DNA from: an uncultured Selenomonadales bacterium
Lineage (GTDB): Bacteria; Bacillota_C; Negativicutes; Selenomonadales; Selenomonadaceae
NCBI GenBank assembly: GCA_937916025.1
Contig: CALGGX010000296.1
Coordinates: forward strand, 1-7,002
DNA: 7,002 nucleotides
Direction of reading: 5' to 3'
The position numbers were made by a program, and so were the translations under genes. Position 1 is the first letter of the stretch, and each line of letters starts with the position of its first letter. The notes beneath the pieces were generated by a model. That model had not been told where the DNA came from, made no database searches, and was given only the letters and a program-made list of their open reading frames with translations. Positions 6,424-7,002 of the stretch are shown here, one piece after another.

Positions 6424-7002
6424 TTGACCAACGACATGATGATCGTCAATGCCTTCGTGCTTTACATCGGCGTGATGATGGGCATCGGCGTCTATTACTA
6501 TCGACAAACCAAAAACATGAGCGACTACTTCCTCGGCAATCGGAAGCTCGGCGCGTGGGTGACTTCGCTCTCCGCCGAAGCTTCCGACATGAGCGGTTGG
6601 ATGTTGATGGGCGTGCCGGGCTTTGCGTATCTCGCCGGACTCAACTCGGCGTGGATCGCTGTCGGAATTGCGATCGGAACGTGGGCGAATTGGTATTTCG
6701 TCGCCGCGCGGCTCCGTCGCTACACCGAGCTCGCCGGCAATGCATTGACGCTCCCCGAGTTTCTTCAGAACCGTTTCAAAGACACGAGCGGCTTGCTCCG
6801 AATCGTGCCGGCGATCTTCATTCTGATCTTCTTCATTCTCTACACGTCGTCCGGCTTCGTCGCCGCCGGCAAATTGTTTGAAACTGTCTTCGGCATCCCG
6901 TTCCAGATCGCGATCTTTATCGGCGCGGGCTCGGTCGTGTTTTACACTCTGATCGGCGGGTTTCTCGCCTTTTCTCGCACCGACTTCATTCAAGGCGTCA
7001 TG
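6424..7002 (+). CDS. putP: PutP-like Na+/proline symporter (SSS family), 3' end outside window
   Basis: The frame starts at TTG 6424 and is open to the edge, giving 193 codons of a protein usually near 500 residues. It belongs to the solute:sodium symporter family, which imports proline with Na+ across the inner membrane for use as nutrient or osmoprotectant. It follows E. coli PutP closely: first membrane segment about 5-25, then KNMSDYFLGNRKLG (30-43), SAEASDMSGWMLMG (50-63) with D55 at the known Na+-binding aspartate, ALTLPEF (111-117), FFILYTSSGFVAAGKLFE (about 138-155) and YTLIGGFLAFSRTDFIQ (174-190). Hydrophobic segments recur as expected for the first five helices. E52 stands where E. 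coli has glycine. Proline as substrate is inferred from overall similarity; other SSS members carry pantothenate or sugars but lack this exact SDMSGW context. It is transcribed divergently from RTX2 under its own consensus promoter. Confidence 0.93.
   Translation, partial: MTNDMMIVNAFVLYIGVMMGIGVYYYRQTKNMSDYFLGNRKLGAWVTSLSAEASDMSGWMLMGVPGFAYLAGLNSAWIAVGIAIGTWANWYFVAARLRRYTELAGNALTLPEFLQNRFKDTSGLLRIVPAIFILIFFILYTSSGFVAAGKLFETVFGIPFQIAIFIGAGSVVFYTLIGGFLAFSRTDFIQGVM

Noticed and set aside
6283..6993. 236-codon minus-strand frame overlapping putP
   Set aside because: The plus strand encodes an unmistakable PutP with promoter and SD. The antisense product is low-complexity, rich in Arg, Asp, Glu and His, with no SD.
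1..7002. CRISPR array, tRNA/rRNA, insertion sequence or defence system
   Set aside because: No spaced direct repeats, RNA gene signatures, transposase motifs or terminal inverted repeats were seen. The only internal repetition is RTX coding repeats.

Overview
The window looks like a chromosomal segment of a Gram-negative-type member of the Firmicutes, most likely Negativicutes (Selenomonas/Mitsuokella-like). That assignment is an inference. It rests on two calcium-binding RTX proteins of a type I recall as common in Selenomonadaceae, together with strong Shine-Dalgarno (SD) sequences, frequent TTG/GTG starts and consensus sigma-A promoters. No rRNA, tRNA, CRISPR array, insertion sequence or phage gene was recognised.

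Layout. (1) Bases 1-946, minus strand: the N-terminal 315 codons of an RTX protein (RTX1) whose 3' end lies outside the window. (2) Bases 947-1044: its leader, with a run of 12 A on the coding strand. (3) Bases 1045-1074: a rho-independent terminator for the operon to the right. (4) Bases 1091-4354, minus strand: a compact four-gene operon. In transcription order it holds a beta-hydroxyacid dehydrogenase (GarR/GlxR-like), a signal-peptide-bearing HD-domain protein, the channel MscL with a C-terminal zinc ribbon, and ribulose-phosphate 3-epimerase (Rpe) with a His/acidic tail. Gaps are 2, 19 and 12 nt, and each downstream SD overlaps or abuts the end of the gene before it. A near-consensus promoter (-35 TTGAAA, 17 nt, extended -10 TATACT) at 4380-4408 drives it. 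(5) Bases 4432-4455: a terminator for the next gene. (6) Bases 4473-6344, minus strand: a complete 623-residue RTX protein (RTX2) with a globular N-terminal half that looks like a metallopeptidase fold whose zinc site has been lost. (7) Bases 6345-6423: a divergent promoter region. (8) Bases 6424-7002, plus strand: the first 193 codons of a PutP-like Na+/proline symporter.

How the genes fit together. The operon mixes central carbon metabolism (pentose phosphate epimerase, tartronate-semialdehyde-type reductase), an osmotic safety valve and an exported HD protein. A shared physiological theme is not obvious, although PutP next door is also linked to osmolytes. The two RTX genes flank the operon in the same orientation and share a co-linear module of about 46 residues, so they are paralogues. 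RTX1 is clearly more AT-rich than the rest in the samples counted by hand. No complete new system is evident. The points most worth a second look are the pseudo-peptidase RTX2, the exported HD protein with an unrecognised C-terminal half, and the metal-binding-looking tails on MscL and Rpe in adjacent genes.
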